From: Rugamonas sp. A1-17
Lineage (GTDB): Bacteria; Pseudomonadota; Gammaproteobacteria; Burkholderiales; Burkholderiaceae_D
Assembly: GCA_025548565.1 (NCBI GenBank)
Contig: JAJLPB010000004.1
Coordinates: forward strand, 248,001 to 312,000
Length of the DNA: 64,000 bases
Direction of reading: 5' to 3'
Positions 9,187 through 16,684 of this stretch are shown piece by piece. Position 1 is the stretch's first letter, and every line of letters starts with the position of its first letter. Below the pieces are notes generated by a model. The model was not told the origin of the DNA. It did not search any database and saw nothing but the letters and a program-made list of their open reading frames with translations. The position numbers and the translations under genes were made by a program.

Positions 9187-10995
9187 TTACTTCATCGTGT
9201 AGCTTTGTTGCGCGGTGTCGACGGCGTAGTTATGGCCGGTGTCCCAGTAGGTGAAGCTGTAGTTCACCACGTCGCCGATCTTCAGGCCGCTGGCGGTGTA
9301 GCTGTTGGTGCCGGCGTTTTGCGTCATCCGCACATTGAGCTGCCCGCCGCCGTTGACCGTGTAGTGCACGTCCGCCCAACTGCCGGTGTTGAGCGAGAAC
9401 TTCAGCATCGTCGCGCTGGTCTGCTGCGCGGCCGGCGTTGGCGTGGGAGTCGGCGTCGGAGTCGGCGTGGGCGTTGGAGTAGGTGTCGGCGTTGGAGTCG
9501 GCGTGGGTGTCGGCGTCGGCGTGCCGGTATCCCAGACGATATCGTCAATCGCCATCTGGAACGCGGAACCCGGCAGCGCGGCGCTGTCGCTGGCGATCTG
9601 GAACAGGTCCAGCATCGACTGCAAGGCAATCTTGCTGCCCGCCAGATCGGCCACCGGGATGGTCGCCGTGCCCCAGTCGCCATTGCGCACCAGGCCGTAC
9701 GTGGTGGCGTTGGCCGGGAACTTGACCGCGTTCTGGTTGGTGTACGTGTCCTGCACGCCCACAGTGAACGCCACGTTGGCCGGGATCTTGATCTTCAACT
9801 TCATGGTGCCGTTGCGGAAGTTGCTCATGTCCCGCGCCTGGCGCGATTCGACGCTGCCGCCGAACCATTGCCCCGGCGTGTTGAAGCTCCACGCCATCAC
9901 GTTGCTGCCCTCATACGGCGGCAGGTTGCCCTGGGTGACGGAGGCGTTGTTCCACACGAAGATGTCGGAACTGGTGCCCGCCACCAGCTTGTTGTTGACC
10001 ACCGTGTTGTCGGTGAAGACGCCGAACTTGCCCACCTCCGCTGTGCTCTGGCTGCCCAGCTTAACCGTGCCCTTGCCGTCCAGCTGATACACGCGCACGT
10101 AGTCCACGTACATGGTACCCGGCAACGGCGCAGTCACCTGCCCCGGCGTGGCGGCGTCGGTGAAGTTGCCGCCGACAGCCAGGTTGAACAGCAGGTAGAA
10201 CGGCGCCTGCAGCGCGGTCGAATTGACCGGCAACGGATTGTCGTACAGGTCGTGCTCGACCCCATTGTCCACCACCGTGAAGCGCATCTGCGTGTCGGTC
10301 CAGTACAGGCGGTAGATGACGAAACGGTTGGCCAGCGACTGGCTCGGCGTGTACCAGTTCTTGGTCTGCCACGCGGTCGAGGCGGCACAGCTCTCGTTGC
10401 CCGGCACGCAGGCGGCCTGCTGCCAGGTGATGACGTTGGAGCCGACGAAGTTGTCGATCGCCGGCGTCGGCGTGCCGGCCGCCGCGCGGCTGCTGGCCTT
10501 GTGGCCCATTTCGACGATGTCCATCTCGCCGTTGCGCGGCCACGCTTGCGGACTCACGCCCAGCATCCACGCGGCCGGCCACAGGCCGATGCCCAGCTGC
10601 GGCGTGGCCATGCGGATCTCGACCATGCCGTACTGCACCTGCACCTTGCCGAAGGAACCGATCTTACCGGAGGTGAAGACATTGCTGCCCACCGTCTGGT
10701 TCTGCGCCCGCAGCGCCAGCGCCCGCGTGTTCGGCTCGAACGGGACGTTGACGATGGAGACGTTGTTGGGGCTGTAGTACTCCAGTTCCTGGTTGCCGTA
10801 GCCGCACAGGTTGATCTGGCAGCCGTTGCCGTCCACCGCCGTCCACAGCGAGGTGTTGAGCGCGGCGCCGTTGAATTCCTCGGACCACAACAGCGGCCCG
10901 ATCACGGGACTGGTGACGCTGGCGAACACTTGCGGGCCGTACGCCGACAGAATGCCGGCCGCCACGGCGGACAAAACGAATTTCTGTTTTTTCAC
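9187..10995 (-). CDS. Secreted GH16 endo-beta-1,3-glucanase-like enzyme with two accessory glycan-binding regions
   Basis: A 602-residue protein. I chose the GTG at 10995 because GAGGAG sits nine bases upstream and a signal peptide (KKQKFVLSAVAAG...) starts directly. The GH16 domain (about 30-300) carries the family catalytic motif GEMDIVEMG with E157, D159 and E162. The Trp-rich WPAAWMLG and the closing MYVDYVRVYQLDG are also typical. A second beta-rich module (about 305-490) looks like a carbohydrate-binding domain. A 15-unit Thr-Pro linker then leads to a C-terminal module of about 80 residues resembling CBM56 beta-1,3-glucan binders. Laminarin-type beta-1,3-glucans are the likely substrate. 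A strong promoter and LacI-type operator precede it. Confidence 0.92.
   Translation of the reverse strand: MKKQKFVLSAVAAGILSAYGPQVFASVTSPVIGPLLWSEEFNGAALNTSLWTAVDGNGCQINLCGYGNQELEYYSPNNVSIVNVPFEPNTRALALRAQNQTVGSNVFTSGKIGSFGKVQVQYGMVEIRMATPQLGIGLWPAAWMLGVSPQAWPRNGEMDIVEMGHKASSRAAAGTPTPAIDNFVGSNVITWQQAACVPGNESCAASTAWQTKNWYTPSQSLANRFVIYRLYWTDTQMRFTVVDNGVEHDLYDNPLPVNSTALQAPFYLLFNLAVGGNFTDAATPGQVTAPLPGTMYVDYVRVYQLDGKGTVKLGSQSTAEVGKFGVFTDNTVVNNKLVAGTSSDIFVWNNASVTQGNLPPYEGSNVMAWSFNTPGQWFGGSVESRQARDMSNFRNGTMKLKIKIPANVAFTVGVQDTYTNQNAVKFPANATTYGLVRNGDWGTATIPVADLAGSKIALQSMLDLFQIASDSAALPGSAFQMAIDDIVWDTGTPTPTPTPTPTPTPTPTPTPTPTPTPTPTPAAQQTSATMLKFSLNTGSWADVHYTVNGGGQLNVRMTQNAGTNSYTASGLKIGDVVNYSFTYWDTGHNYAVDTAQQSYTMK
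9434..9523 (-). repeat. Hexamer tandem repeat encoding a (Thr-Pro)15 linker
   Basis: Fifteen consecutive six-base units of the form GG(A/C/T)GT(N) lie inside the GH16 gene and encode alternating Thr and Pro between the second module and the C-terminal binding module. Such linkers are common in secreted polysaccharide-degrading enzymes. The unit varies at the wobble positions, so protein-level selection is evident, but copy number may still change by slippage. Confidence 0.9.
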
Positions 10996-11122
10996 AATGC
11001 ATGTCTCCTCGTATCCAAACTTCCACATTCGAACCGGACGGGCGTCCGGTCCGCGCTATTCCGCTTGTGGTCAGGGAGCATGGGACGATGCGCGGTCCAC
11101 TTGCTCGAAAGCCGTCGCCAAA

Positions 11123-11148
11123 CGAAATTGGAAACGATTCCAATTTCG
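11123..11148. promoter_or_regulatory. LacI-family operator for the GH16 gene
   Basis: A perfect inverted repeat has 11-bp arms (CGAAATTGGAA / TTCCAATTTCG) around ACGA. The core TTGGAAACGATTCCAA, with a central CG, is close to the classic LacI/PurR-family operator. It begins at the predicted transcription start of the GH16 promoter, the normal place for a repressor. No lacI-type gene is in the window, so the repressor must be encoded elsewhere. Confidence 0.75.
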
Positions 11149-11155
11149 TGCTCAA

Positions 11156-11184
11156 AATATATTCTGATTAATATTTTTTGTCAA
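11156..11184 (-). promoter_or_regulatory. Sigma70 promoter of the GH16 gene
   Basis: On the minus strand a perfect -35 TTGACA (11184-11179) is followed after 17 bases by TATATT (11161-11156). Transcription would start near 11149, giving a leader of about 150 bases before the GTG at 10995. The hexamers and spacing are the best sigma70 match I found in the window, so this gene should be strongly expressed when the adjacent operator is free. Confidence 0.8.
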
Positions 11185-11210
11185 CGAAGATGCGCAAGCG
11201 TGCGCGCGGC

Positions 11211-11939
11211 TTACTTTTTGCGGAGGCGTTGAAGGAAGACCGGCAGGCGGTTGAAGAGGCCGACCATCGCATGCATCTGCCACGGGAAGACGCAGCGCTC
11301 GTCGCGCCGTTCGATGGCGGCGGCGATGCGGCGCACCGCCTCCTGCTCGGACATGAGGAAGGGTTTGCCGCTGGCGTCGCCGTTGTTCAATTCGCGCAGG
11401 CGGGCCGTGTCGACGTAGCCGGGCACGATCACCGTGACGCCGATGCCGAATGGGGCCAGCGCCTTGCGGTAGGCGTCGCAGATGGCGATGGCGGCGCGCT
11501 TGCTGGCACTGTACAGCGAGCCGCCAGGATAGTCCCGCTGCAGGCCGGCGATCGACGCCACCGCGACCAACCGCCCTCGCCCGCGCGTCATCATCGCTTC
11601 GGCGGCGGCGCTGAAGGCGTGATCGAGGCCGCCCACGTTCACGCGCAATACCGGCAAGGTGCTGGCGGGGTCGCGGGCGATGGCGGCGGCGTCGGTGTAC
11701 TGGCCGGCGGTGACGATCAGCAGGTCCAGTTCCGCGAATGCGGCCACCGTGCGCGCGACGGCGGCGCGGTCGGCGATGTCGCAGGCGTGTATGCTGATGC
11801 GGTCCTCGCGCAGCAGCGGCGAGTCCTCCAGCTTGCCCGGATGCCGCCCGCAGATGGCGACGCGCGCGCCCTGCCGCCAGTAGTGCTGCGCCAGTCCCAG
11901 GCCAATACCGCTGGTGCCGCCGATGATCATTACGTTCAT
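11211..11939 (-). CDS. Short-chain dehydrogenase/reductase
   Basis: A 242-residue classical SDR. The NAD(P)-binding GGTSGIG is at residues 7-13, the structural NNAG-like segment is VTAG at 76-79, catalytic Ser is near 129, and Y143-SAS-K147 is intact. The ATG overlaps the stop of the patatin-like gene by four bases (11936-11939), so the two are translationally coupled. The shared direction and the nearby ynb-like genes suggest a role in lipid or sugar-alcohol reduction within that locus. The hydrophobic, basic C-terminus (VGLFNRLPVFLQRLRKK) could touch the membrane. Substrate is unknown. Confidence 0.9.
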   Translation of the reverse strand: MNVMIIGGTSGIGLGLAQHYWRQGARVAICGRHPGKLEDSPLLREDRISIHACDIADRAAVARTVAAFAELDLLIVTAGQYTDAAAIARDPASTLPVLRVNVGGLDHAFSAAAEAMMTRGRGRLVAVASIAGLQRDYPGGSLYSASKRAAIAICDAYRKALAPFGIGVTVIVPGYVDTARLRELNNGDASGKPFLMSEQEAVRRIAAAIERRDERCVFPWQMHAMVGLFNRLPVFLQRLRKK

Positions 11940-13111
11940 GCTGTTGCCTTGTTATGTCGGGTTGCGTTGCGCATCGCGGGGCTGCGGCCTTGCGCGGCCA
12001 GCGCGTAGGCTTCCTGCGCGCGCTGGTAGCCATACTGCCATTGGGTTTCCACGTCGGCCACGTAGCGTTCGTAGGTGGCCGGCGCCACCAGCTGCACGCG
12101 GTTGGCGCGCCATGCGATGCGCTTCTGGATGCCGGTGCCGCGCAAGGCCTGGCTGACGTCCGAGGTGTCGATCCATACGTCGGCGGGCTGGCCGTGTACG
12201 TGGCGCAGGCGCGCGTTGGCGTCGATGCCGAACACCGCACGCAGTGCGGGAATGGCCGTCTGCTGGTCGTAGGCCTGCTTCATTTCCATGCTGACGTGAC
12301 GCGCAAGGCAGCGCGCCAGCTCGATCGGGAACAGGTCGATGGCGCCGCCGGTGTAGTCCGCGCCGCCGGCGGACTGGCAACGGAAGTAGACCATGTCTGC
12401 AATCGAGATGCGGGCCACGTCGGCCAGCGGCATGGTCGTGTCGATCGCCAGGTCGTGCGCGACGGCGTCGGTCCATCCATCGCGGCCGATGGCGGATGCT
12501 TGGCCGGACGCCAGCGCGGCGGTGCGCTCATCGCCGAACAACGTGACGCGATAAATGGCGCGGCCTTGCCGCAGCTGGCCCGCTTCGTCGGGGCCGAACA
12601 GCAGCCTGCCGCCGACGATGGCCAACGCCGGCACAATCCCGGACACGGGCACGGGTGCCAATGCGGACGATGGCGTGGTCGGAGCTGCACTCATCGCTCC
12701 GCGCGCCGGCGCCCGCTCGGGCGGCAACGGCAGCACAGGAGGAATCTCGAACAGGTAGTCGTTGAACAGATCGGGAATACGCGCCGCCCGCGCGCCGTTC
12801 ATCCGCCGCAGCGCGATGCCGGCCAGTGCGCGCAGCGGTGTGGCGCGCGGGCCGGATCGCAGGCCGCGAAAAAATTCATACATCTGCGGCGATGCCAGCC
12901 ACGCCTTGCGCGCCGCGCTGTCGGGCAGGTTGCGGATGATGGCGCCGGCCACCGCGCCGCCGCACGTGGCCAACAGCAGGTCCGGTTCCTGGCCCGCATC
13001 GACGGCCGCCGCGTGCATGCCGAGGTAGTAGCCGAAGCGGAAGCCGCCTCCGGCCAGCACCATGCATCGTTCGTATCGTGGGTCTCGCGCAGCGTCGGTC
13101 ATGCGTGACAT
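11936..13111 (-). CDS. Patatin-like protein with altered catalytic dyad
   Basis: A 391-residue protein. The ATG at 13111 has TTGAGG seven bases upstream. The N-terminus has the patatin oxyanion-hole glycines (VLAGGGFRFGYYLG) and the strand-elbow-helix segment that normally reads GTSAGA. Here that segment is ATCGGA, so Cys replaces the nucleophilic Ser. The usual DGG/DGA aspartate segment appears to be YTGGAIDLFP, with Thr in place of Asp. Lipase activity in the usual sense is therefore doubtful; a lipid-binding, acyltransferase or Cys-based role is possible. It is coupled to the SDR gene and divergent (41 bases apart) from the PAP2-phosphatase gene of the ynb-like set. The alignment is by eye. 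Confidence 0.7.
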   Translation of the reverse strand: MSRMTDAARDPRYERCMVLAGGGFRFGYYLGMHAAAVDAGQEPDLLLATCGGAVAGAIIRNLPDSAARKAWLASPQMYEFFRGLRSGPRATPLRALAGIALRRMNGARAARIPDLFNDYLFEIPPVLPLPPERAPARGAMSAAPTTPSSALAPVPVSGIVPALAIVGGRLLFGPDEAGQLRQGRAIYRVTLFGDERTAALASGQASAIGRDGWTDAVAHDLAIDTTMPLADVARISIADMVYFRCQSAGGADYTGGAIDLFPIELARCLARHVSMEMKQAYDQQTAIPALRAVFGIDANARLRHVHGQPADVWIDTSDVSQALRGTGIQKRIAWRANRVQLVAPATYERYVADVETQWQYGYQRAQEAYALAAQGRSPAMRNATRHNKATA

Positions 13112-13152
13112 AATGCCTCAATTACATCGTTATCAACAAGGACAGTCCGACA

Positions 13153-14331
13153 ATGAACCGGCCCCGCATGCGGCAGCGCGTTACCCAGCTCGCGCTCAAC
13201 GGCGCGCTGTTCGGCATCTGCTACCCGTTGGCCAACCACCTGGCGCAGCGGCGGCCAGACATCGGCAACGTCGCGATGGCATGGGAAGCGGCGCTGCCCT
13301 TTCTGCCTTGGATGGTGCTGCCGTACATGACGTCCGGCCTGTTCTTCGTGCTGAGTTTTCTGCTGGTGCGCGACCGCGCCGGTTTGCAAGCGCTGAGCCG
13401 CCGCACCGCGTTTGCCACCATCGCCGCCTGCCTGATCTTCGCCGCCAGGCCGCTGCGCTTCTCCCTGCCCCGCCCCGCCGTCGACGACGCGCTACCCGCT
13501 TGGCTGTTCGCGCAATTGGCCGCGATGGACCAGCCCTACAACCAGCTGCCGTCGCTGCACGTGGCCTACTGCCTGATCTTCTGGGCCGCGCTGCGCACCG
13601 CCACCACATCGGCCATCCTGCGCGCCGCACTGGCCGCGTGGCTGATGCTGGTCGCGCTCAGCACCGTGTTCACCTACCAGCACCACGCGCTCGACGTGGC
13701 CGGCGGCGCCGCGCTGGGCGCGCTGGCGCTGCACCTGCTGCCGGCCGATGGCGACGTACGCAAGCCGGTGGCATTCTGCTACAGCGCGTTGGCGGGACTG
13801 GCGCTGCTGGCCTGGTTCGCGCTGGGCGGCCCGTGGTGGCTCTATCTGGCGGCCAGCCTGCTGCTGGTGGCGCGCGCCTACTACCGCCGACACGCCGCCT
13901 TCCTGCACAAGCGCGACGGCCGCTATCCCCTGTGGATCTGGCTGATGTACGCGCCCTACCTGTGCGGCTACCTGCTCACATGGCAGCTGGTGCGCTGGCG
14001 CGAGCGCCATCGCCCGCCCTTCGTGCGCCACAGCGAAAGCCTGTGGGTGGGCCGCCGCCTGACCGATGCCGAAGCCGCGCAGCTGCCGGCCGATTGCGCC
14101 GTCATCGACCTGTCCAACGAATTGAGCGAGACGCGCGCGCTGCGCAATCGCAGCTATCATCACTTCCCGCTGCTCGACCTGCACGCGCCGGACGCGCAAT
14201 CGGCCCGCCCCATCCTGGCCGCCATCCGCGCCCATGCTGCACAAGGCCGCGCCATTTACCTGCACTGCGCCATGGGCTACCGGCGCAGCCGCCAAATCGC
14301 CCAACTCTACCTGGAGCTTTACCCGCAATGA
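13153..14331 (+). CDS. ynbD: YnbD-like membrane phosphatase: PAP2 plus dual-specificity phosphatase
   Basis: A 392-residue two-domain inner-membrane protein. An AAGGA lies ten bases before the ATG. The N-terminal half has several hydrophobic helices with PAP2 motifs PSLH (133-136) and H177-x3-D181. The C-terminal cytosolic domain ends in the dual-specificity phosphatase loop HCAMGYRRS, with Cys372 and Arg378 (CX5R). This PAP2-DSP fusion is the layout of E. coli YnbD. The next gene starts inside its stop codon. Together with YnbA/B/C homologues nearby it probably removes phosphate from a lipid intermediate such as a phosphatidyl-alcohol phosphate. The substrate is not known for any member I recall. 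Confidence 0.88.
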   Translation: MNRPRMRQRVTQLALNGALFGICYPLANHLAQRRPDIGNVAMAWEAALPFLPWMVLPYMTSGLFFVLSFLLVRDRAGLQALSRRTAFATIAACLIFAARPLRFSLPRPAVDDALPAWLFAQLAAMDQPYNQLPSLHVAYCLIFWAALRTATTSAILRAALAAWLMLVALSTVFTYQHHALDVAGGAALGALALHLLPADGDVRKPVAFCYSALAGLALLAWFALGGPWWLYLAASLLLVARAYYRRHAAFLHKRDGRYPLWIWLMYAPYLCGYLLTWQLVRWRERHRPPFVRHSESLWVGRRLTDAEAAQLPADCAVIDLSNELSETRALRNRSYHHFPLLDLHAPDAQSARPILAAIRAHAAQGRAIYLHCAMGYRRSRQIAQLYLELYPQ

Positions 14332-14939
14332 GCTTTTCGATCTACCAGTTGAAACCGCAATTCCAGCAACTGCTGCAACCGTTGATGCGCGCGCTGGTGC
14401 GCTGCCGCGTCACGCCCAACCAGATCACGTTGACGACCATGTTGCTGTCGGTGGCCTACGGCGCCGCGCTGGCAACGCAACCGCAATGCGCGGGCCTGTG
14501 GGCCGGCATCGCCGCGTTCCTGCTGCTCCGCATGGCCCTCAACGCCATCGACGGCATGCTGGCCAACGCCACCGGTCAGAAGACGCGCCTCGGCACGCTG
14601 CTCAACGAAATCTGCGACCAGGTGTCCGACGTGGCGTTATACCTGCCCTTCATGCTGGCGCTGCACGCGCCGCTGGTGGTGCTGGGCGTGGCGGCCGCGC
14701 TGCTGGCCGAATTCGCCGGTGTGCTGGCGCTCAGCGTGGGTGCGGCGCGCCGCTTCGACGGCCCGATGGGTAAGAGCGACCGCGCCTTCTGGTTCGGCCT
14801 TCTCGGCCTGCTGATCGCCTACGGCGCCGCCCCGCTGCTGATGAACGGCATCCTGGCGCTGGTGATCGCCTTGTCGGCGTGGACCGTCGTCAATCGCCTG
14901 CGGCAGGCGCTGCGGGCTTCTGCGCCAGCGACACCGTAA
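14328..14939 (+). CDS. ynbA: YnbA-like CDP-alcohol phosphatidyltransferase
   Basis: A 203-residue inner-membrane enzyme. Its ATG overlaps the phosphatase stop (ATGA), and GGAG lies about 11 bases before the start. It has five to six hydrophobic helices. The CDP-alcohol signature region reads NAIDGMLANAT...GTLLNEICDQVSD. Against the standard D-x2-DG-x2-AR-x8-G-x3-D-x3-D, the first and third Asp are Asn and the Arg is Asn; DG, the later Gly and the final Asp are kept. I believe the MALNALDGML form is characteristic of the YnbA family. It would join a CDP-activated lipid to an alcohol headgroup of unknown identity. Its 3' end overlaps the convergent ynbC-like gene by 50 bases. Confidence 0.87.
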   Translation: MSFSIYQLKPQFQQLLQPLMRALVRCRVTPNQITLTTMLLSVAYGAALATQPQCAGLWAGIAAFLLLRMALNAIDGMLANATGQKTRLGTLLNEICDQVSDVALYLPFMLALHAPLVVLGVAAALLAEFAGVLALSVGAARRFDGPMGKSDRAFWFGLLGLLIAYGAAPLLMNGILALVIALSAWTVVNRLRQALRASAPATP

Positions 14940-16683
14940 AGATCCCTTCCAGCCCGATGCGAGTGGCGATCTTGCGGCAGCCCGCATGCGCCACCAGGCC
15001 GTCCATCTCCGCCTGCGGGCGCGGACGCATCCGCCACGGCTTGCCCTGGTGGCTGGTCAAGGTCAGCGCGATCATGTCCAGTTGCGGGTGCCATGGCTGG
15101 CCGGTGTAGATCAGATAGCCGCCCGCGCGCAGCACGCTGGCGATACCCTGCAATGAAGCCGCCACCGGCGCGTTCTCGCTGAACAGCTCATACAGGCCGG
15201 AGACGATGACGATGTCGTACTCGCCCTCCTCCGCGCGGTAGCTGCCTGCGTTGAAGGCGTCGCGCAGTTGATAATCGATCCTGGCCCGCAGTTGCAGCTG
15301 GTCCGCCAGCACACGCGCCTCGTCGAGGTTATGCTGCGTGAAGTCGCGCAGCGTGACTTCGATCTCGCGGTCCTGGAAGCGCTTGATGGTCTCCAGCACG
15401 TAGCGCCCGGAACCTGCCGCCACGTCCAGGATGCGCAGCGGCCCCGCGCCTTGATGCGCGGCGATGCGTTCGCCCAGCATCTGCTGCAGCTGGCGCTTGC
15501 GCAGGCGGATGCCGCGCCAGCCCACCGCGTCCAGATAACCGCGATCCATCATCCCGCCGAACAGAAAACGGCCGCCGGCCTGGTTGCGGTACACGTAATC
15601 GAGCGAGGCGCCGGAATCGAAGCCGTGCCGCAGGCCGATCTTCATGCCGTTGCTGACTGGCCCCATCACCTCCAGCATCGCACGCTGCATGCCGAACCAC
15701 GCCTTGGCCAACGGGCCGCAGCTCTGGCCCGCCTGCAGCGTCGCGTACTGGCGGGCGCTGTGGCTGTCGCGGTCCGCGTTCAGGTAGTGCGACGGCGCCA
15801 GCGGCGCGCGCTCGAAGCACTGCTCGATGAACTCGCGGCTGGCCTCCAGCGCCACGCTGATGTCCTGCTCATAGAACAGCGCGTGGAAGGCATCCGGCAG
15901 ATGCACGTAGCGCTTCAGCGGCGACGACAGGCGCTGGTAGAAGTCCTGCTGCGGGCCTTCCTTGACCACGTAATCCTTGCCGGCGCTGAGCATCAGCACC
16001 GGCGTGTCGATGGCGGCGGCGTCCTGCACGATGCGCTTGGCGGTATCGGCCAGGCCTAGCAGCACGCAGGCGGAAATGGCCTTGGCGATCAGCGGATCGG
16101 CTGCGTAGGCGGCCGCCTCCTGCGCCGAATGGGTCAGCATGCCGGGGCGGATGTAGCTGGTCACGAACAGCTCCGGCTTGAAGCGGCGGGCGAAACGCAA
16201 CGCCGGCTTGGCCAACGGGACGTAGAGGTTGATGTCGAATGCGGCGGCGGCCATGATGACGCCGCGCACGCGCGGCGCGTAATCGTGCAGCCAGGTCGCG
16301 GCGATCACCGCGCCGACGCTGTTGGCCACCACCAGGATGTTTTCCGGCGCGATGCCGTAGGTGGCGGCAATGTGGCCGATGAAGGTGTCGAAGTCCTCGA
16401 CCAGCGCCTCGAAGCTGGGCGCGTCGCCACGCTCACCGGGCGAGTAGCCGTGGCCGCGCGCATCCCAGGCGAAGGCCCAGTCCTGCGTGTAGCCGAACTG
16501 CTCGACCAGCGGCTGGATGCGGCCCGAATGCTCATGGCCGCGATGCAGGAACACCAGCGCGCGCCGCGGTCCATCCTGGCGTGGCGACTGCGGCTGCCAG
16601 GCGCGGTAGAACAGGCGCACGCCGTCGTTGCAGTCGAAGCCGGATTCGGTGGTGCGCCATGCCAGTGAGCGTTCAGCTTTCAT
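14890..16683 (-). CDS. ynbC: YnbC-like bifunctional alpha/beta hydrolase and methyltransferase
   Basis: A 597-residue fusion with the size and domain order of E. coli YnbC. The N-terminal alpha/beta hydrolase (about 20-290) has oxyanion segment FLHRGHEHSGR and nucleophile elbow ANSVGA with Ser122. Likely acid Asp237 (SAGKDYVV) and His267 (PDAFHALF) complete the triad, as in monoacylglycerol lipases. The C-terminal half (about 400-590) is a class I SAM-dependent methyltransferase with motif I LRILDVAAGSGRYV (416-429). It starts one base after the stop of the CDP-diglyceride synthase gene. It would deacylate and methylate a lipid or headgroup made by the neighbouring enzymes; the true substrate is unknown. 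Confidence 0.88.
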   Translation of the reverse strand: MKAERSLAWRTTESGFDCNDGVRLFYRAWQPQSPRQDGPRRALVFLHRGHEHSGRIQPLVEQFGYTQDWAFAWDARGHGYSPGERGDAPSFEALVEDFDTFIGHIAATYGIAPENILVVANSVGAVIAATWLHDYAPRVRGVIMAAAAFDINLYVPLAKPALRFARRFKPELFVTSYIRPGMLTHSAQEAAAYAADPLIAKAISACVLLGLADTAKRIVQDAAAIDTPVLMLSAGKDYVVKEGPQQDFYQRLSSPLKRYVHLPDAFHALFYEQDISVALEASREFIEQCFERAPLAPSHYLNADRDSHSARQYATLQAGQSCGPLAKAWFGMQRAMLEVMGPVSNGMKIGLRHGFDSGASLDYVYRNQAGGRFLFGGMMDRGYLDAVGWRGIRLRKRQLQQMLGERIAAHQGAGPLRILDVAAGSGRYVLETIKRFQDREIEVTLRDFTQHNLDEARVLADQLQLRARIDYQLRDAFNAGSYRAEEGEYDIVIVSGLYELFSENAPVAASLQGIASVLRAGGYLIYTGQPWHPQLDMIALTLTSHQGKPWRMRPRPQAEMDGLVAHAGCRKIATRIGLEGIFTVSLAQKPAAPAAGD

Positions 16684-16684
16684 T

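Noticed and set aside
9434..9523. Tandem repeat that could look like a CRISPR array or minisatellite
   Set aside because: Units are six bases, without spacers, and encode a Thr-Pro linker in frame within the GH16 gene.
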